Origin: Methanobacteriales archaeon HGW-Methanobacteriales-1
Lineage (GTDB): Archaea; Methanobacteriota; Methanobacteria; Methanobacteriales; Methanobacteriaceae
Assembly (NCBI GenBank): GCA_002839705.1
Contig: PGYO01000009.1
Span: 1 to 64,000, forward strand
Reading direction: 5' to 3'
DNA length: 64,000 nucleotides
Part shown: piece by piece, positions 46,200-56,249 of the stretch
Layout of the letters: each line of letters begins with the position of its first letter
How positions within the stretch are numbered: the stretch's first letter is position 1
Position numbers and translations under genes: made by a program
The notes under the pieces: generated by a model
What the model was told of the DNA's origin: nothing
Database searches by the model: none
Seen by the model: the letters and a program-made list of their open reading frames with translations, nothing else

Positions 46200-47216
46200 A
46201 TGCGAATTTGTTTAATGGGTTTTGGTGCAGTTGGTCAAGGGGTGGCTAAGGTTGTATCACAGAAAAAGGATTATCTCCTTAAAAATTATGGAATGGATTT
46301 GAAAATAGTAGCAGTTACCGATTCATCTGGAGCAGCTATTTCCCAAGAAGGTTTGGATCCAGAATTATTATTAAAAGTTAAATTAGAATCTGGAAAAGTG
46401 AGTGATTATCCTGAAATGGGTGTTAAAGCTATTAATGGATTAGATGTTCTGGATAAAGTGGAATATGATTGTCTGGTGGAAGTAACACCTACTAATATTG
46501 AAAATGGTGAACCTGCTAAATCCCTCACAATTAAGGCTATGAAAGATAAGAAAGATGTGGTAACTTCTAATAAAGGGCATCTTGCTTTATTTTTCTCTGA
46601 ATTAATGGACGTATCACAAGAAAACGGAGTTGAATTTAAATTTGAAGCTTCTGTTGGTGGAGCTATGCCTATATTAAATTTCGCCCAGGAAACTCTCCCT
46701 GGAAATGAAATTAAATCCATATTAGGTATTCTCAATGGTACTACTAATTTTATTCTCTCTAGAATGACTGCTGAAGGTTCTTCATATGAACATACATTAC
46801 AAGAGTCTCAACAATTAGGTATTGCTGAGACTGACCCTACTCAAGACGTGGAAGGAATTGATGCAGCTTGTAAAACGGTTATTCTGGCCAATGCTATTTT
46901 AGGTATTGACTGTACATTGAAAGATGTTCAGGTAACTGGAATATCAAGAATAACCTCGGAAGCAATAGATCTTGCTAAAAAAGATGGTTATTTAATTAAA
47001 TTAATGGCTGAAGTTTCCCCAAATTCTTTAAATGTTTCCCCCAGATTAGTCCGCGAAGATTCTCCATATGCGGTAGATGGAACCTTGAATATGGCTACTC
47101 TTAAAACAGATCTGGCCGATGACGTAACTGTTGTTGGTAAAGGGGCAGGTTCTATAGAAACGGCTTCAGCTATTTTAAGTGATCTGGTTAATATCTGGAA
47201 GTCTAAAAAATTATAA
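46200..47216 (+). CDS. hom: Homoserine dehydrogenase
   Basis: A 338-residue enzyme: N-terminal Rossmann domain ([14 protein letters not shown]), [10 protein letters not shown], the catalytic-region [13 protein letters not shown] and [14 protein letters not shown], and the [19 protein letters not shown] block. It reduces aspartate semialdehyde to homoserine for threonine and methionine. No C-terminal ACT domain; the ACT protein just upstream probably supplies it. The next gene is the likely homoserine kinase. Confidence 0.94.
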   Translation: MRICLMGFGAVGQGVAKVVSQKKDYLLKNYGMDLKIVAVTDSSGAAISQEGLDPELLLKVKLESGKVSDYPEMGVKAINGLDVLDKVEYDCLVEVTPTNIENGEPAKSLTIKAMKDKKDVVTSNKGHLALFFSELMDVSQENGVEFKFEASVGGAMPILNFAQETLPGNEIKSILGILNGTTNFILSRMTAEGSSYEHTLQESQQLGIAETDPTQDVEGIDAACKTVILANAILGIDCTLKDVQVTGISRITSEAIDLAKKDGYLIKLMAEVSPNSLNVSPRLVREDSPYAVDGTLNMATLKTDLADDVTVVGKGAGSIETASAILSDLVNIWKSKKL

Positions 47217-47425
47217 AATAAATATAAAAAAACTAAAGATATTTCTGATTCTAAGATAAAAAATAGATAAAAATTTTAAAAAAATTTTAGAAATTATATT
47301 TTTTATTAGGCATTTTTTGTTTATATTTTATTAATAGAATGGATTTATGGTTTAATTAGAATATTAAAATAGAATTGGATAGTTAACAAAAAAATTAATT
47401 TTATAATGATTAATGGAAGATTTTC

Positions 47426-48622
47426 ATGAAATATGTTATATTAATTGGCGATGGGATGGCAGACTATCCCTTAAAAGAATTGGATAATAAAACTCCTCTT
47501 CAAGTTGCAAAAAAACCAAACATGGATAAATTAGCATCCATGGGATGCAGTGGATTTCTGAAAACAGTTCCGGATGGCATGGATCCGGGCTCAGATGTGG
47601 CTAATCTTTCTATTATGGGATATGACCCTGAAGAATATTATACTGGAAGAGGCCCATTAGAAGCAGCCAGTATGGGTGTAAATCTTTCAAAAAATGATGT
47701 TGCATTTCGATGTAATTTAATTACTGAAAATAACGGCATTTTAGATGATTTTAATGCGGGACATATTACCTCTTCTGAGTCTAAGGAGCTAATTGATATT
47801 TTAAACTGCAACTTTGATGATTTAGGCACTTTTTATCACGGCATAAGTTATAGAAATCTTTTTGTTTTCAGTAAAAAAGAATCTGCTAATTTAAAAACAA
47901 CTCCGCCTCATGATATTGTCGGTGAGGAAATATCTAAACATTTGATTTATCCCGAAACTGATGATAATGCGATTTTATTGAATAAACTTATGGAAGAATC
48001 ACGAGAAATTCTTATTAAGTCTGAAATCAATGAAAAAAGGTTAAATGAAGGTAAAAAACCTGCAAATAGAATATGGTTATGGGGTCAGGGTCCTGCACCA
48101 AAAATAGATCCTTTTTTAGAAAAATATTCTCTTAAAGGTGCAACTATCACTGGTGTTGATCTTATAAAAGGAATAGGGGTTTATTTAGGTCTTAAAAATA
48201 TCAATGTTCCTGGTGCTACTGGATATTTTGATACGGATTATTCTGCTAAGGGTAAATATGCAGTTGATACTTTAAAAGACTATGATATTATTTTTGTGCA
48301 TGTAGAGGCACCTGATGAGGCAGGGCATGCTGGTGATCTTGAAGAAAAAATTAAAGCCATTGAAGAAATAGATCTTAAAATATTAGGGCCTTTAATGGAA
48401 GCTTTGAAGGATTATGAAGAATATTCTCTGGTTTTACTTCCGGACCATGCCACCCCTATTGATATAGGAACGCATACCATGGATCCGGTTCCTTATGTGG
48501 TTTTTTCAACTAATCTAAAACCAGATTCTGTGAAGGAATATGATGAATTTTCTTGTAAAAATGGTTCTTTAGGTATTGATGTGGCCCATAATCTAATTAA
48601 TAAGCTGATTAATGAATTATAA
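47426..48622 (+). CDS. Phosphoglycerate-mutase-like protein, probable homoserine kinase
   Basis: A 398-residue alkaline-phosphatase-superfamily protein of the archaeal cofactor-independent phosphoglycerate mutase (ApgM) type. Metal and catalytic blocks are VILIGDGMAD, the serine in MDPGSDVANLSIMGYDP, FVHVEAPDEAGHAGD and LLPDHATPIDIGTHT. Within this superfamily a clade is proposed to be homoserine kinase, found beside homoserine dehydrogenase. That context is met here (209 bases after hom, preceded by an ACT regulator), while no ordinary GHMP homoserine kinase is in the window. A glycolytic mutase remains possible. Confidence 0.85.
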   Translation: MKYVILIGDGMADYPLKELDNKTPLQVAKKPNMDKLASMGCSGFLKTVPDGMDPGSDVANLSIMGYDPEEYYTGRGPLEAASMGVNLSKNDVAFRCNLITENNGILDDFNAGHITSSESKELIDILNCNFDDLGTFYHGISYRNLFVFSKKESANLKTTPPHDIVGEEISKHLIYPETDDNAILLNKLMEESREILIKSEINEKRLNEGKKPANRIWLWGQGPAPKIDPFLEKYSLKGATITGVDLIKGIGVYLGLKNINVPGATGYFDTDYSAKGKYAVDTLKDYDIIFVHVEAPDEAGHAGDLEEKIKAIEEIDLKILGPLMEALKDYEEYSLVLLPDHATPIDIGTHTMDPVPYVVFSTNLKPDSVKEYDEFSCKNGSLGIDVAHNLINKLINEL

Positions 48623-49018
48623 TGCTTATTAAAAAATTTAAGAGATTTTATTGGATAAATAGATAAAATGATAACTAGAATAAAAACTACAATAAATATA
48701 ATGTATACCCTAATGGTAATTCATAATAAAAACATATATTTACTCTGAAGTTCTAGTTAAAAAGGTATTATAATTTACAATTGTTTGATTTAAAGGCCGA
48801 ACTATAGTTAATTATATCCCATTATTAGTAATATGATTCTAGATATAAATTCAAAAATGAATCTAACATGGCTTTTAAATCTCTTTAATCTTTTTAATCC
48901 ATATTTTAATAATAATTTTACAGTTGATATTTGATTATATTTAATTTAAATATAGGTTATTATTGATTTAATTTTAATGATAACAATTTTTAAGGTAAAA
49001 TATTAGGAGTTGGTTGGT
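48623..49018. other. Long AT-rich intergenic region before pyrG
   Basis: About 390 bases with no supported open frame. It must hold the pyrG promoter and perhaps a long leader; no palindrome or repeat stands out. Confidence 0.4.
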
Positions 49019-50614
49019 CTGGCAAAGTATATATTTGTAACTGGAGGGGTTGTAAGTTCTATTGGTAAAGGGATTACTGCAGCTTCTATTGGAAGGATTT
49101 TAAGATCTTATGGTTTGGAAGTAACTGCTATTAAGATAGATCCCTACTTAAATTGGGATTCTGGAACTTTAAATCCTTATCAGCATGGAGAAGTTTTTGT
49201 AACCTGTGATGGGATGGAAACTGATCTGGACTTAGGTCATTATGAGCGTTTTTTAGATGTTAATCTTTCAGGTGAGTCTAATATTACCACGGGTAAAGTT
49301 TACATGTCTGTTATCAATAAAGAACGGAAAGGGTCATACTTAGGTTCTTGTGTGCAAATTATTCCCCATATCACTGATGAAATCAAACACATGATTCGTA
49401 AAATGGCTGATAAAACTCAGGCAGATGTCATACTGGTTGAAGTTGGGGGAACTGTAGGGGATATTGAAAGCCAACCATTTTTAGAAGCTTTAAGACAGCT
49501 TAAAAATGAAGAAGGTCATGATAATGTAATGTTTGTCCATGTTACCTATGTACCCTATTTGAAGGCTGCTGGAGAATTTAAGACCAAACCAACCCAGCAC
49601 AGTACTAAAGAGCTTCGAAGTACGGGTATTAATCCCGACATGATAATTTGTCGAAGTGAAACACCTATTGACACGCCTTTAAAAATGAAGATTGCTCATT
49701 TCTGTGATGTTGAACCAAAAGCAGTAATAAATTGTCCTGATGTGTCTTCAATTTATGAAGTGCCACTGGTAATGGATCGGGAGAATGTGGGTAAGTATGT
49801 TATTCAGAGAATTAAGCTGGGTGTTGAAGAAAATTCCCATGATCTTTCTGAGTGGGAGAATATTGTAGATTCTCTTAAAAAAGAGGAACCTCAGATTCGT
49901 GTGGGTATTGTAGGCAAATATATAGAACTAGAAGATTCTTACATCAGTATTAGGGAATCTTTAAAGCATGCTGCAGCTCATGTGGGTGTTAAAGTTGAAA
50001 TTGATTGGATCAGTGCTGAAGATTCTATAAACACTGAAAAATTAAAGGATTTAGACTCTATTTTAATTCCGGGTGGTTTTGGTGAGCGGGGAATATCTGG
50101 AAAATTAGATGCTGTCCGTTATTCTATTGAGAATAATATTCCATTATTTGGAATTTGTCTGGGAATGCAGTGTATGGTGGTTGAATTCGCCCGTTTGCAT
50201 GGATTTGATGATGCACACAGTACTGAATTCAACACAGAAACTGTTTACCCGGTTATTGATATGATGGAAGAACAGAAAAAGATTAAGGACATGGGCGGAA
50301 CCATGAGATTGGGATCTTATGATTGTAAGCTCAAAGAGAATACCATGGCTCATGAAGCTTATCAGGAAGAACTGGTTGAGGAACGCCACCGACACAGATT
50401 CGAATTGAATAATGATTTCCGTGAAGCCTTAGAAGAAAAAGGATTAATAATTTCTGGAACATCTCCTGATGACTTTTTAGTGGAAATTATAGAAGTTAAA
50501 GACCATCCTTGGTTTTTAGGATGCCAATTCCATCCAGAATTTAAGTCTAGGCCTAACCGGGCTCATCCAATATTTGTTTCATTTATACAGGCCACTGTGG
50601 ATAATTTGAAATAA
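49019..50614 (+). CDS. pyrG: CTP synthase, probable CTG start
   Basis: A 532-residue enzyme: synthetase domain opening AKYIFVTGGVVSSIGKGITAA (split), VEVGGTVGDIESQPF, and a C-terminal class I glutaminase with nucleophile Cys in FGICLGMQCM and the HPEF triad. It converts UTP to CTP. Homology puts the initiator at the codon before AKYIF, which is CTG 49019; GGAG (49006-49009) is 9 bases before it. The only conventional start, TTG 49010, directly abuts that ribosome-binding site and would add an atypical VGL. A run of eight T follows the gene. Confidence 0.93.
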   Translation: MAKYIFVTGGVVSSIGKGITAASIGRILRSYGLEVTAIKIDPYLNWDSGTLNPYQHGEVFVTCDGMETDLDLGHYERFLDVNLSGESNITTGKVYMSVINKERKGSYLGSCVQIIPHITDEIKHMIRKMADKTQADVILVEVGGTVGDIESQPFLEALRQLKNEEGHDNVMFVHVTYVPYLKAAGEFKTKPTQHSTKELRSTGINPDMIICRSETPIDTPLKMKIAHFCDVEPKAVINCPDVSSIYEVPLVMDRENVGKYVIQRIKLGVEENSHDLSEWENIVDSLKKEEPQIRVGIVGKYIELEDSYISIRESLKHAAAHVGVKVEIDWISAEDSINTEKLKDLDSILIPGGFGERGISGKLDAVRYSIENNIPLFGICLGMQCMVVEFARLHGFDDAHSTEFNTETVYPVIDMMEEQKKIKDMGGTMRLGSYDCKLKENTMAHEAYQEELVEERHRHRFELNNDFREALEEKGLIISGTSPDDFLVEIIEVKDHPWFLGCQFHPEFKSRPNRAHPIFVSFIQATVDNLK

Positions 50615-50735
50615 AATATTTATTAATCTTTTTTTTGGAATAAATGAGATAGAATAATATGATAAAAAATTTATTTGAATAATTTTTATTTATTATTTTA
50701 TATAGTTCAGGATTATTTGGGGATATTATGATTGA

Positions 50736-53228
50736 TTAGGTATTAGTTTCCCACAAATAGACTTTTCCTTTATTATAAATTAATTTAAATCCATTTAATC
50801 CTTGATTTTTTAATACCAAATCTACAAAAACAGAATTTTCGTATTTTTTATTTAAGACCACTGTTTTATTTTTTCCCGGGATTAGATATATATTAAAATC
50901 ACTACTTCTGTTTATAACTTTACTAAATGTTTTATTATCTTTAATTATAATCAATTTATTGGGATTCTCGTTATTCCAGGAGGCATAATCTTTTTCAAGA
51001 TTTATTATGGTTCCATCATCACTTTTGATTATATTATTTGGTATTGAGGTGTTTTTTATAATATTTCCAAAAGAGTATGGATAATTAGCATGATTTAGAT
51101 TATTAAAATCCCATGATCCATAGAAGAATACCCAGTAACCTTTTTCAATAAATTCATCTGAGGTGATAAGAACATATGGTGATTTAGTAGTAGTAGTAGT
51201 AGTAGTAGTAGGATGCGTGTAATCAATGATTTTTAATGTAGTTGCATTGTTTATATGGTATTTCTGATTCAAAACTAGAAGTGCATCATCTCTATTCAGT
51301 CCCAGTATATCTTCCAGTATTTTAACGCTTAAGGATTGGTTTTTGGTGTAGTCCTCTAATAATAGATAAGCCTGATCTCCACTTGTTGATATCATTCTTA
51401 ATATTCCTTGTGAGAGCGTAAAATTTGAGGTTGATAATGCTTTATTTTGCCAGTATTGCCGATAAACATTAGGAATTCTTATATCCATACCCGAATTTTT
51501 GTAAGCCCAAGATCTATCTTGAATCGTTTCAATATATCCTAATCGTCCATCAAAATTTACTGGTCGATGTGAAATCGCGGCAAAAAAATGCCCATGCACC
51601 CAATCAGTTATTATAACCGTATTTTTAGGAGTATGATTACTAATCCAGACTGCGGAATCCCATAAATCATCATTGGCACGAGGAATAAGATTTTGGTAAT
51701 GTGATTCAACAATCACCAGCGAGGGAGTAATTACCATTAATATCAAAATTATATTTAAAACAGCTGAGAAAATTCTACGGTTCTTATTTTCTCTAATATC
51801 ATTTATTCTTTTATTTCTATCAGTATTTTCATCGTTCTGGTTTTTAAGGATGAGATTTTTCAAATAATTTGATAATTTAATAAATGTAAAACCAGCAACA
51901 ATACTTAATGGTCCAATTAACATTAATTCAAATCGAATTCCTTTAAAAAGTGTTAATATCCCGGCTACAACCCATATTGTAAATAGAATACTCATAAAAT
52001 ATACTGATTGAGATTTAATGGGATTAAATTTTAATTTAGATGAATAAGAGGATATAATGGATTTAATCAAATTAAATACTACCATAACTATTCCTGAGAT
52101 GCCTAAAATAATTAATCCCGGCCCTATTCCTAAAATTATATCTGAAAATCTCGGAATTTGTAATTCTCCAATTGTACTATATGGGTCTGGCCAGGAACCC
52201 CATAATTGATTAGATGATAATTTAAATGCTGCTAATGGGCCGTAGATAATTTTTATAATATCTCCCAGACCATTTATTAAAATGATTAATATGATGGAAA
52301 CTACTAAAAAGACAAAGATTAAAATTCCAGTTTTAATTCTGTTTTTCCCTTCAATATTGCTAAAATCTAATAATTTTGAATTCCATTTGTTTATATTTTG
52401 ATTTTTTGTTTTTTTCTTCTTATTATACTTTATTTCACTATTATCTATCTCTGAGGCATGGATTTGATTTACCAGTATTTTTGGAAACTGTGTGCTTAGA
52501 TAATAAACCATAGCTGCTGCAAAAATTATAAAATAAAGTAGTTGCCAACCCGCCCAGGCCAAAGAAAATAATAACATGGATAATGAAGTGCATAGAATTA
52601 AAATTATTTGTTTTAAAGGTCCGGAACTTCTAATTGATTCAAAAAGTAACCAAACTGTCAAAAGTGAAAATAAAATAATAAACATGTCTGTATCAAAAAA
52701 ACCAGGTACGGTTCTCATAAAATAAAATGGAGATAAAACAATTAGTAGACCTGCAACCAATCCTCCTAAAATTCCAATAGAATCTCTCTTGATTCTGTAA
52801 ATAAATAAAAATGCAATAACTCCAGATAAAGGCCCAATTATGCTGGGGATCCAGAAACAAACAGTTATTAATGAAACGGAAATGAAATAATTTATTAATT
52901 TATAAAATAATACTGAAATATATGCTATTAATGGAGGATAATCAAAAGGAACTCCTGGAGGGTAATAAGAAAGAGTATCTATGGTTTGATTGTTGTTAAT
53001 GGATTCATAAATATGTCCTGTTTTTAATAAATTCTCAGTTAATCTATAATTATAATAAGAATCCATATCATACATGTAGTTTTGACCATTACTATCTTGA
53101 TAGTAACCTTTATTTTCTAAAGGAACTCCTGTAAGACCAACTGAATCTAATCTAATGAAAATACCCACTAATAATATGAAAATAATGGAAATGAAAATTA
53201 TTACTGAGTTTTTACTACAAATTTTCAT
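50736..53228 (-). CDS. aglB: AglB/STT3-like oligosaccharyltransferase, divergent motif
   Basis: An 830-residue protein with about 11-13 N-terminal membrane helices and a C-terminal soluble domain (about 500-830). STT3 signatures are YMYDMDSYYNYRL (first acidic motif) and GFFDTDMF (DxD). The usual WWDYG is replaced: the aligned site (residues 542-546) reads DWVHG. A run of eight Thr follows the active-site region, encoded by a CTA/TAG microsatellite. It should transfer lipid-linked glycans to Asn. It lies back to back with the prepilin peptidase and pilin genes, whose products are rich in N-x-S/T sites. Confidence 0.85.
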   Translation of the reverse strand: MKICSKNSVIIFISIIFILLVGIFIRLDSVGLTGVPLENKGYYQDSNGQNYMYDMDSYYNYRLTENLLKTGHIYESINNNQTIDTLSYYPPGVPFDYPPLIAYISVLFYKLINYFISVSLITVCFWIPSIIGPLSGVIAFLFIYRIKRDSIGILGGLVAGLLIVLSPFYFMRTVPGFFDTDMFIILFSLLTVWLLFESIRSSGPLKQIILILCTSLSMLLFSLAWAGWQLLYFIIFAAAMVYYLSTQFPKILVNQIHASEIDNSEIKYNKKKKTKNQNINKWNSKLLDFSNIEGKNRIKTGILIFVFLVVSIILIILINGLGDIIKIIYGPLAAFKLSSNQLWGSWPDPYSTIGELQIPRFSDIILGIGPGLIILGISGIVMVVFNLIKSIISSYSSKLKFNPIKSQSVYFMSILFTIWVVAGILTLFKGIRFELMLIGPLSIVAGFTFIKLSNYLKNLILKNQNDENTDRNKRINDIRENKNRRIFSAVLNIILILMVITPSLVIVESHYQNLIPRANDDLWDSAVWISNHTPKNTVIITDWVHGHFFAAISHRPVNFDGRLGYIETIQDRSWAYKNSGMDIRIPNVYRQYWQNKALSTSNFTLSQGILRMISTSGDQAYLLLEDYTKNQSLSVKILEDILGLNRDDALLVLNQKYHINNATTLKIIDYTHPTTTTTTTTKSPYVLITSDEFIEKGYWVFFYGSWDFNNLNHANYPYSFGNIIKNTSIPNNIIKSDDGTIINLEKDYASWNNENPNKLIIIKDNKTFSKVINRSSDFNIYLIPGKNKTVVLNKKYENSVFVDLVLKNQGLNGFKLIYNKGKVYLWETNT
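51185..51211. repeat. (TAG)9 microsatellite inside the AglB-like gene
   Basis: Nine perfect TAG units (plus strand), coding for a Thr run on the minus strand. Length change in whole units would keep the frame. Confidence 0.9.
51591..51605 (-). other. Position of the altered WWDYG motif in the AglB-like protein
   Basis: Codons 542-546 encode Asp-Trp-Val-His-Gly at the place where canonical STT3/AglB has Trp-Trp-Asp-Tyr-Gly. The context TVIITDWVHGHFFAAISHRP is otherwise as expected for the site. Confidence 0.6.
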
Positions 53229-53459
53229 TTAATTCACCAGTTTTTCCATATATTATTTAAAGAAATTTGGATTGAAAATTATTCCAAAACTTTTATTCAA
53301 ATCATTTAAATAACTTCAATAATTGACTAGAAATTGTTTATTAAGTCCACTTCAAATTATTATAAAACATAACATTAAATATTCTAGTTTTAAATATAAT
53401 TTAGTTTTATAATAATTAAGTTAATAATGTTTTAAGTAATAATAAATTAACGTGATGTC

Positions 53460-54635
53460 ATGATTTCGATTCCAATAAGTTCTACATTTATACCTTTGAT
53501 TTGTACATTTATAGCAATTTTAGCATGCATATATGCTTCATACACTGATTTAAAGCGAGGAATAATTGCTAATAAGCTTACTTTTCCACTCATAGGCTTG
53601 GGAATAGCTTTAAACAGTATTAATGCATTTTTAACTGGAAATTTAATGATTCTAGTTTATACATTGTTATTTACCGGAACTATTTTTGTTTTAGGATATA
53701 TATTCTGGAAATTAGGGGCCTGGGCCGGGGGAGATGTGAAAATGTTCACAGCACTGGCGGCTCTTTTACCATTACAACCAGTTCTAATCAGTTATAATAT
53801 TATAGGTTATTCCTTACCGGTAATGGCAAATTATCCCTTCCCATTCACAGTTATTATAAATAGTATATTGTCTATATTGCCATTTTTACTAATATTCGTA
53901 TTTTATATTGTTTACACTGAAAAAAGAGAACTTTTAGGGGAATTAATCTCTCCAGTAAAAGAATATCAGAAAAATTTCCTTTTAGCACTGGTTGTTACCT
54001 CAGCAATTACCATTGCTTTGTATATAACTCATATTTTTGCACTTCAAATATTAATACTAATATTAATATTGACCTACATTCTTACCATGGTTATTTCGAA
54101 AATTCCTAACCGCATAAAAGCTATTGTAGTATCTATTCTCACAGTTTATTCCCTTTTCCAAAATTTTAAAGTGACTTTGATGGGCATTATTGTAATTTTT
54201 ATTTCCATCACTATAATTGAAATATTAAAGAAATTACTAACTTCGGTTAATAGGGAAGCTCTTCAGGACGATCATTCGGTTGATGATTTAAAAGAAGGGA
54301 TGATTATGGCCCATGGACTTTATGAAAAGGATGATAAAGTCTATTTTGATATTGAAGGAATCATGTCCAAATTCAAAAAAGCTTCTAAAACAGGTGATTT
54401 ATCTTCGATTACCGCACCTAAAGGAAAAATACTTTTAGGAACTCTTGCTGCGGGCCTAACAGAAAAAGATATTGAATTATTAAAAGAATTAGTTACTGAA
54501 AATAAACTTAAAGATAATATCCGGGTTAAAAGAGGAGTTCCTTTTGCACCTTCCATATTTATTGGACTACTAATTTCTCTGTTTATTGGAGATTTAGCTT
54601 ACATATTTTTCCAGTTGATTGAAATTTTAGTTTAA
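53460..54635 (+). CDS. Archaeal prepilin peptidase (A24 family)
   Basis: A 391-residue polytopic aspartyl protease. The catalytic aspartates are D30 (YTDLKRG) and D92 (GGDVKMF, the G-x-GD-type motif). Hydrophobic helices span most of residues 8-260; a cytoplasmic domain (about 265-360) follows and a last helix is near the C-terminus. It should cut class III signal peptides before QxSxE or related hydrophobic helices. It lies directly upstream of the pilin-like genes, its likely substrates. The soluble C-terminal part is longer than in minimal PibD/FlaK enzymes. Confidence 0.9.
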   Translation: MISIPISSTFIPLICTFIAILACIYASYTDLKRGIIANKLTFPLIGLGIALNSINAFLTGNLMILVYTLLFTGTIFVLGYIFWKLGAWAGGDVKMFTALAALLPLQPVLISYNIIGYSLPVMANYPFPFTVIINSILSILPFLLIFVFYIVYTEKRELLGELISPVKEYQKNFLLALVVTSAITIALYITHIFALQILILILILTYILTMVISKIPNRIKAIVVSILTVYSLFQNFKVTLMGIIVIFISITIIEILKKLLTSVNREALQDDHSVDDLKEGMIMAHGLYEKDDKVYFDIEGIMSKFKKASKTGDLSSITAPKGKILLGTLAAGLTEKDIELLKELVTENKLKDNIRVKRGVPFAPSIFIGLLISLFIGDLAYIFFQLIEILV

Positions 54636-54728
54636 TTATATCCCTAATTAACCCTCAATTTTATCTTAATTTCATTTTTTTGCTATTAAGTTTAGATAAA
54701 TGAATTTTTTATTAAATTCAAGAGAAAA

Positions 54729-54740
54729 ACTTAATATATA
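54729..54740 (+). promoter_or_regulatory. TATA box of the first pilin gene
   Basis: CTTAATATATAT about 20-30 bases before ATG 54759; transcription would begin very close to the start codon, so the mRNA may be almost leaderless. Confidence 0.5.
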
Positions 54741-54758
54741 TGTTCGGAATAAATTATT

Positions 54759-55193
54759 ATGATGAGAGGTTTGGACAAAAGAGGACAAGTATCAGTAGAA
54801 TACCTACTAGTTGTATTGGTTTTAATATTAGTACTTAGTATTATCACGATTCCTCTTATTGGGCAATCAATAGATTCTAGTAACGATGTTTCAGATGCTT
54901 CTGATGCCAAAGTAGCTACAGATACATTGGCTAATGCTGCCGATGTTGTTTATGCTAATGGCCCTGGTGCTAAAAGGACAGTTAGTTTTTTTGTTCCCCA
55001 AAACAGTAACTTAACTTTCAAAAATAGCAATGTTTCATTGAGTTTAGTCTATTCTAATGGAACTAGCAGCGCTATTAATTCTTCAACTCAATACAATTTG
55101 GGTAATAACACCACAGCTGTGAACGCTGGTTGGCATACTGGTAGTGTTTTCTGGACTATAGGAAATTCATATGTATCTGTAACAATAACTTAA
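54759..55193 (+). CDS. Small archaeal type IV pilin (QVSVEYLL)
   Basis: A 144-residue prepilin. The class III signal is MMRGLDKRG, cut before QVSVEYLLVVLVLILVLSII; Glu at +5 and Tyr at +6 are conserved. The body is Ser/Asn/Thr-rich with several N-x-S/T sites (SNVSLS, NGTS, NSST, NNTT). It is probably a main structural pilin, glycosylated by the nearby AglB-like enzyme. ATG 54762 is an alternative start. Confidence 0.9.
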   Translation: MMRGLDKRGQVSVEYLLVVLVLILVLSIITIPLIGQSIDSSNDVSDASDAKVATDTLANAADVVYANGPGAKRTVSFFVPQNSNLTFKNSNVSLSLVYSNGTSSAINSSTQYNLGNNTTAVNAGWHTGSVFWTIGNSYVSVTIT

Positions 55194-55220
55194 ATTATTT
55201 TTTTATAATTGAGGGAGCTT

Positions 55221-56186
55221 ATGAAGATTTTTTCTAAATTTGGAGATATTATAATAACAATTTTCTCTTATACGGGCACTATAGTTGTTGGAATTATACA
55301 TCTTCCCACTACCATACGTAAATTGGATCTTAAAAGAACTGGCCCAGAAAAGATAAAAGAAACAGTTCAAAAAATTGATACTGATGAAATTGGTGAAAAA
55401 TTATCCCATATTACTAATAAAGTGGATGAAAAATATTCGGAGTATTCTGATAAATCTTCTAAAAAAGATAATGATGAGCTATCATCTACCAAAGTCATTC
55501 AAGAATCAGTTTCTGCTCCAGATATTGTAATGGAACCTGAAGATTCTGATATTGATGAAGGCGCTATCATTATAAAAAATGTTAAATTCGACTCTAAAGA
55601 AAAAGAAGATAATGTTTTAAAATTACAGATTGCTTCTGGAGCATTTCTGGTGGCCTCTGTTATTTTAGTATTTCATTTCATTTCATTTTATATATACGCT
55701 CTTGTAGGTGTTTTATTAGGAGCTTTTATTTATTACACTCTTTATTACAAGATAAAACTGATGTATCCTCAAGATTTTAATGCATATCGGGATTTCTTCT
55801 TGTTATATATTGTGGTAGGTATAGTCCTGGTTTTGGTGGGTGGTAATTCTAGTATAACTATGGCATTCCCTTTCCAATTTTTCCCTTCATTTTCACTCCT
55901 AATATTTGCTGTAATTGGGGTTGCTGCGGTTTTCTTACTATTTAGGATTAGATATCATCGTGATTACACCTATGGTGAGATTATTGAGGCAGGAAATAAC
56001 ACTTCTCATGTTAAAGTGGATTATGACATTCGTTCTAATGTAAAACCTGATATTTACATTGTGGAAAATAATGGATATGATGTTCTAGATCAGGAAATGG
56101 TTAAATTAGAAATTGATGGATCTATATTTAATATGAAAGGTAATAGGCCTTCTAAAATTATTGGAAAAGTTGAAGGTTTTAATTAA
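55221..56186 (+). CDS. DUF2101-like membrane protein
   Basis: A 321-residue protein with an N-terminal hydrophobic helix (about 5-25), a charged region (about 35-135), four membrane helices (about 138-240) and a soluble C-terminus (about 245-321). The layout and GRIIEAG-like GEIIEAGNNTSHVKVDYDI segment fit DUF2101. ATG 55221 follows GAGGGAG. It lies 27 bases after the first pilin and is probably cotranscribed, so a role in pilus assembly or export is plausible. Confidence 0.7.
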   Translation: MKIFSKFGDIIITIFSYTGTIVVGIIHLPTTIRKLDLKRTGPEKIKETVQKIDTDEIGEKLSHITNKVDEKYSEYSDKSSKKDNDELSSTKVIQESVSAPDIVMEPEDSDIDEGAIIIKNVKFDSKEKEDNVLKLQIASGAFLVASVILVFHFISFYIYALVGVLLGAFIYYTLYYKIKLMYPQDFNAYRDFFLLYIVVGIVLVLVGGNSSITMAFPFQFFPSFSLLIFAVIGVAAVFLLFRIRYHRDYTYGEIIEAGNNTSHVKVDYDIRSNVKPDIYIVENNGYDVLDQEMVKLEIDGSIFNMKGNRPSKIIGKVEGFN

Positions 56187-56249
56187 CTCTTTTTTATTTT
56201 ATTTGAATTAGGAATTTAATACAAAAATAGAATTTTTACTGATGGTTAA

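Noticed and set aside
48981-48993. Half site TAACAAT before pyrG
   Set aside because: No matching GTTA arm is present at the right distance.
51185-51211. A CRISPR or minisatellite array
   Set aside because: It is a simple in-frame trinucleotide run inside a coding region, with no spacers.
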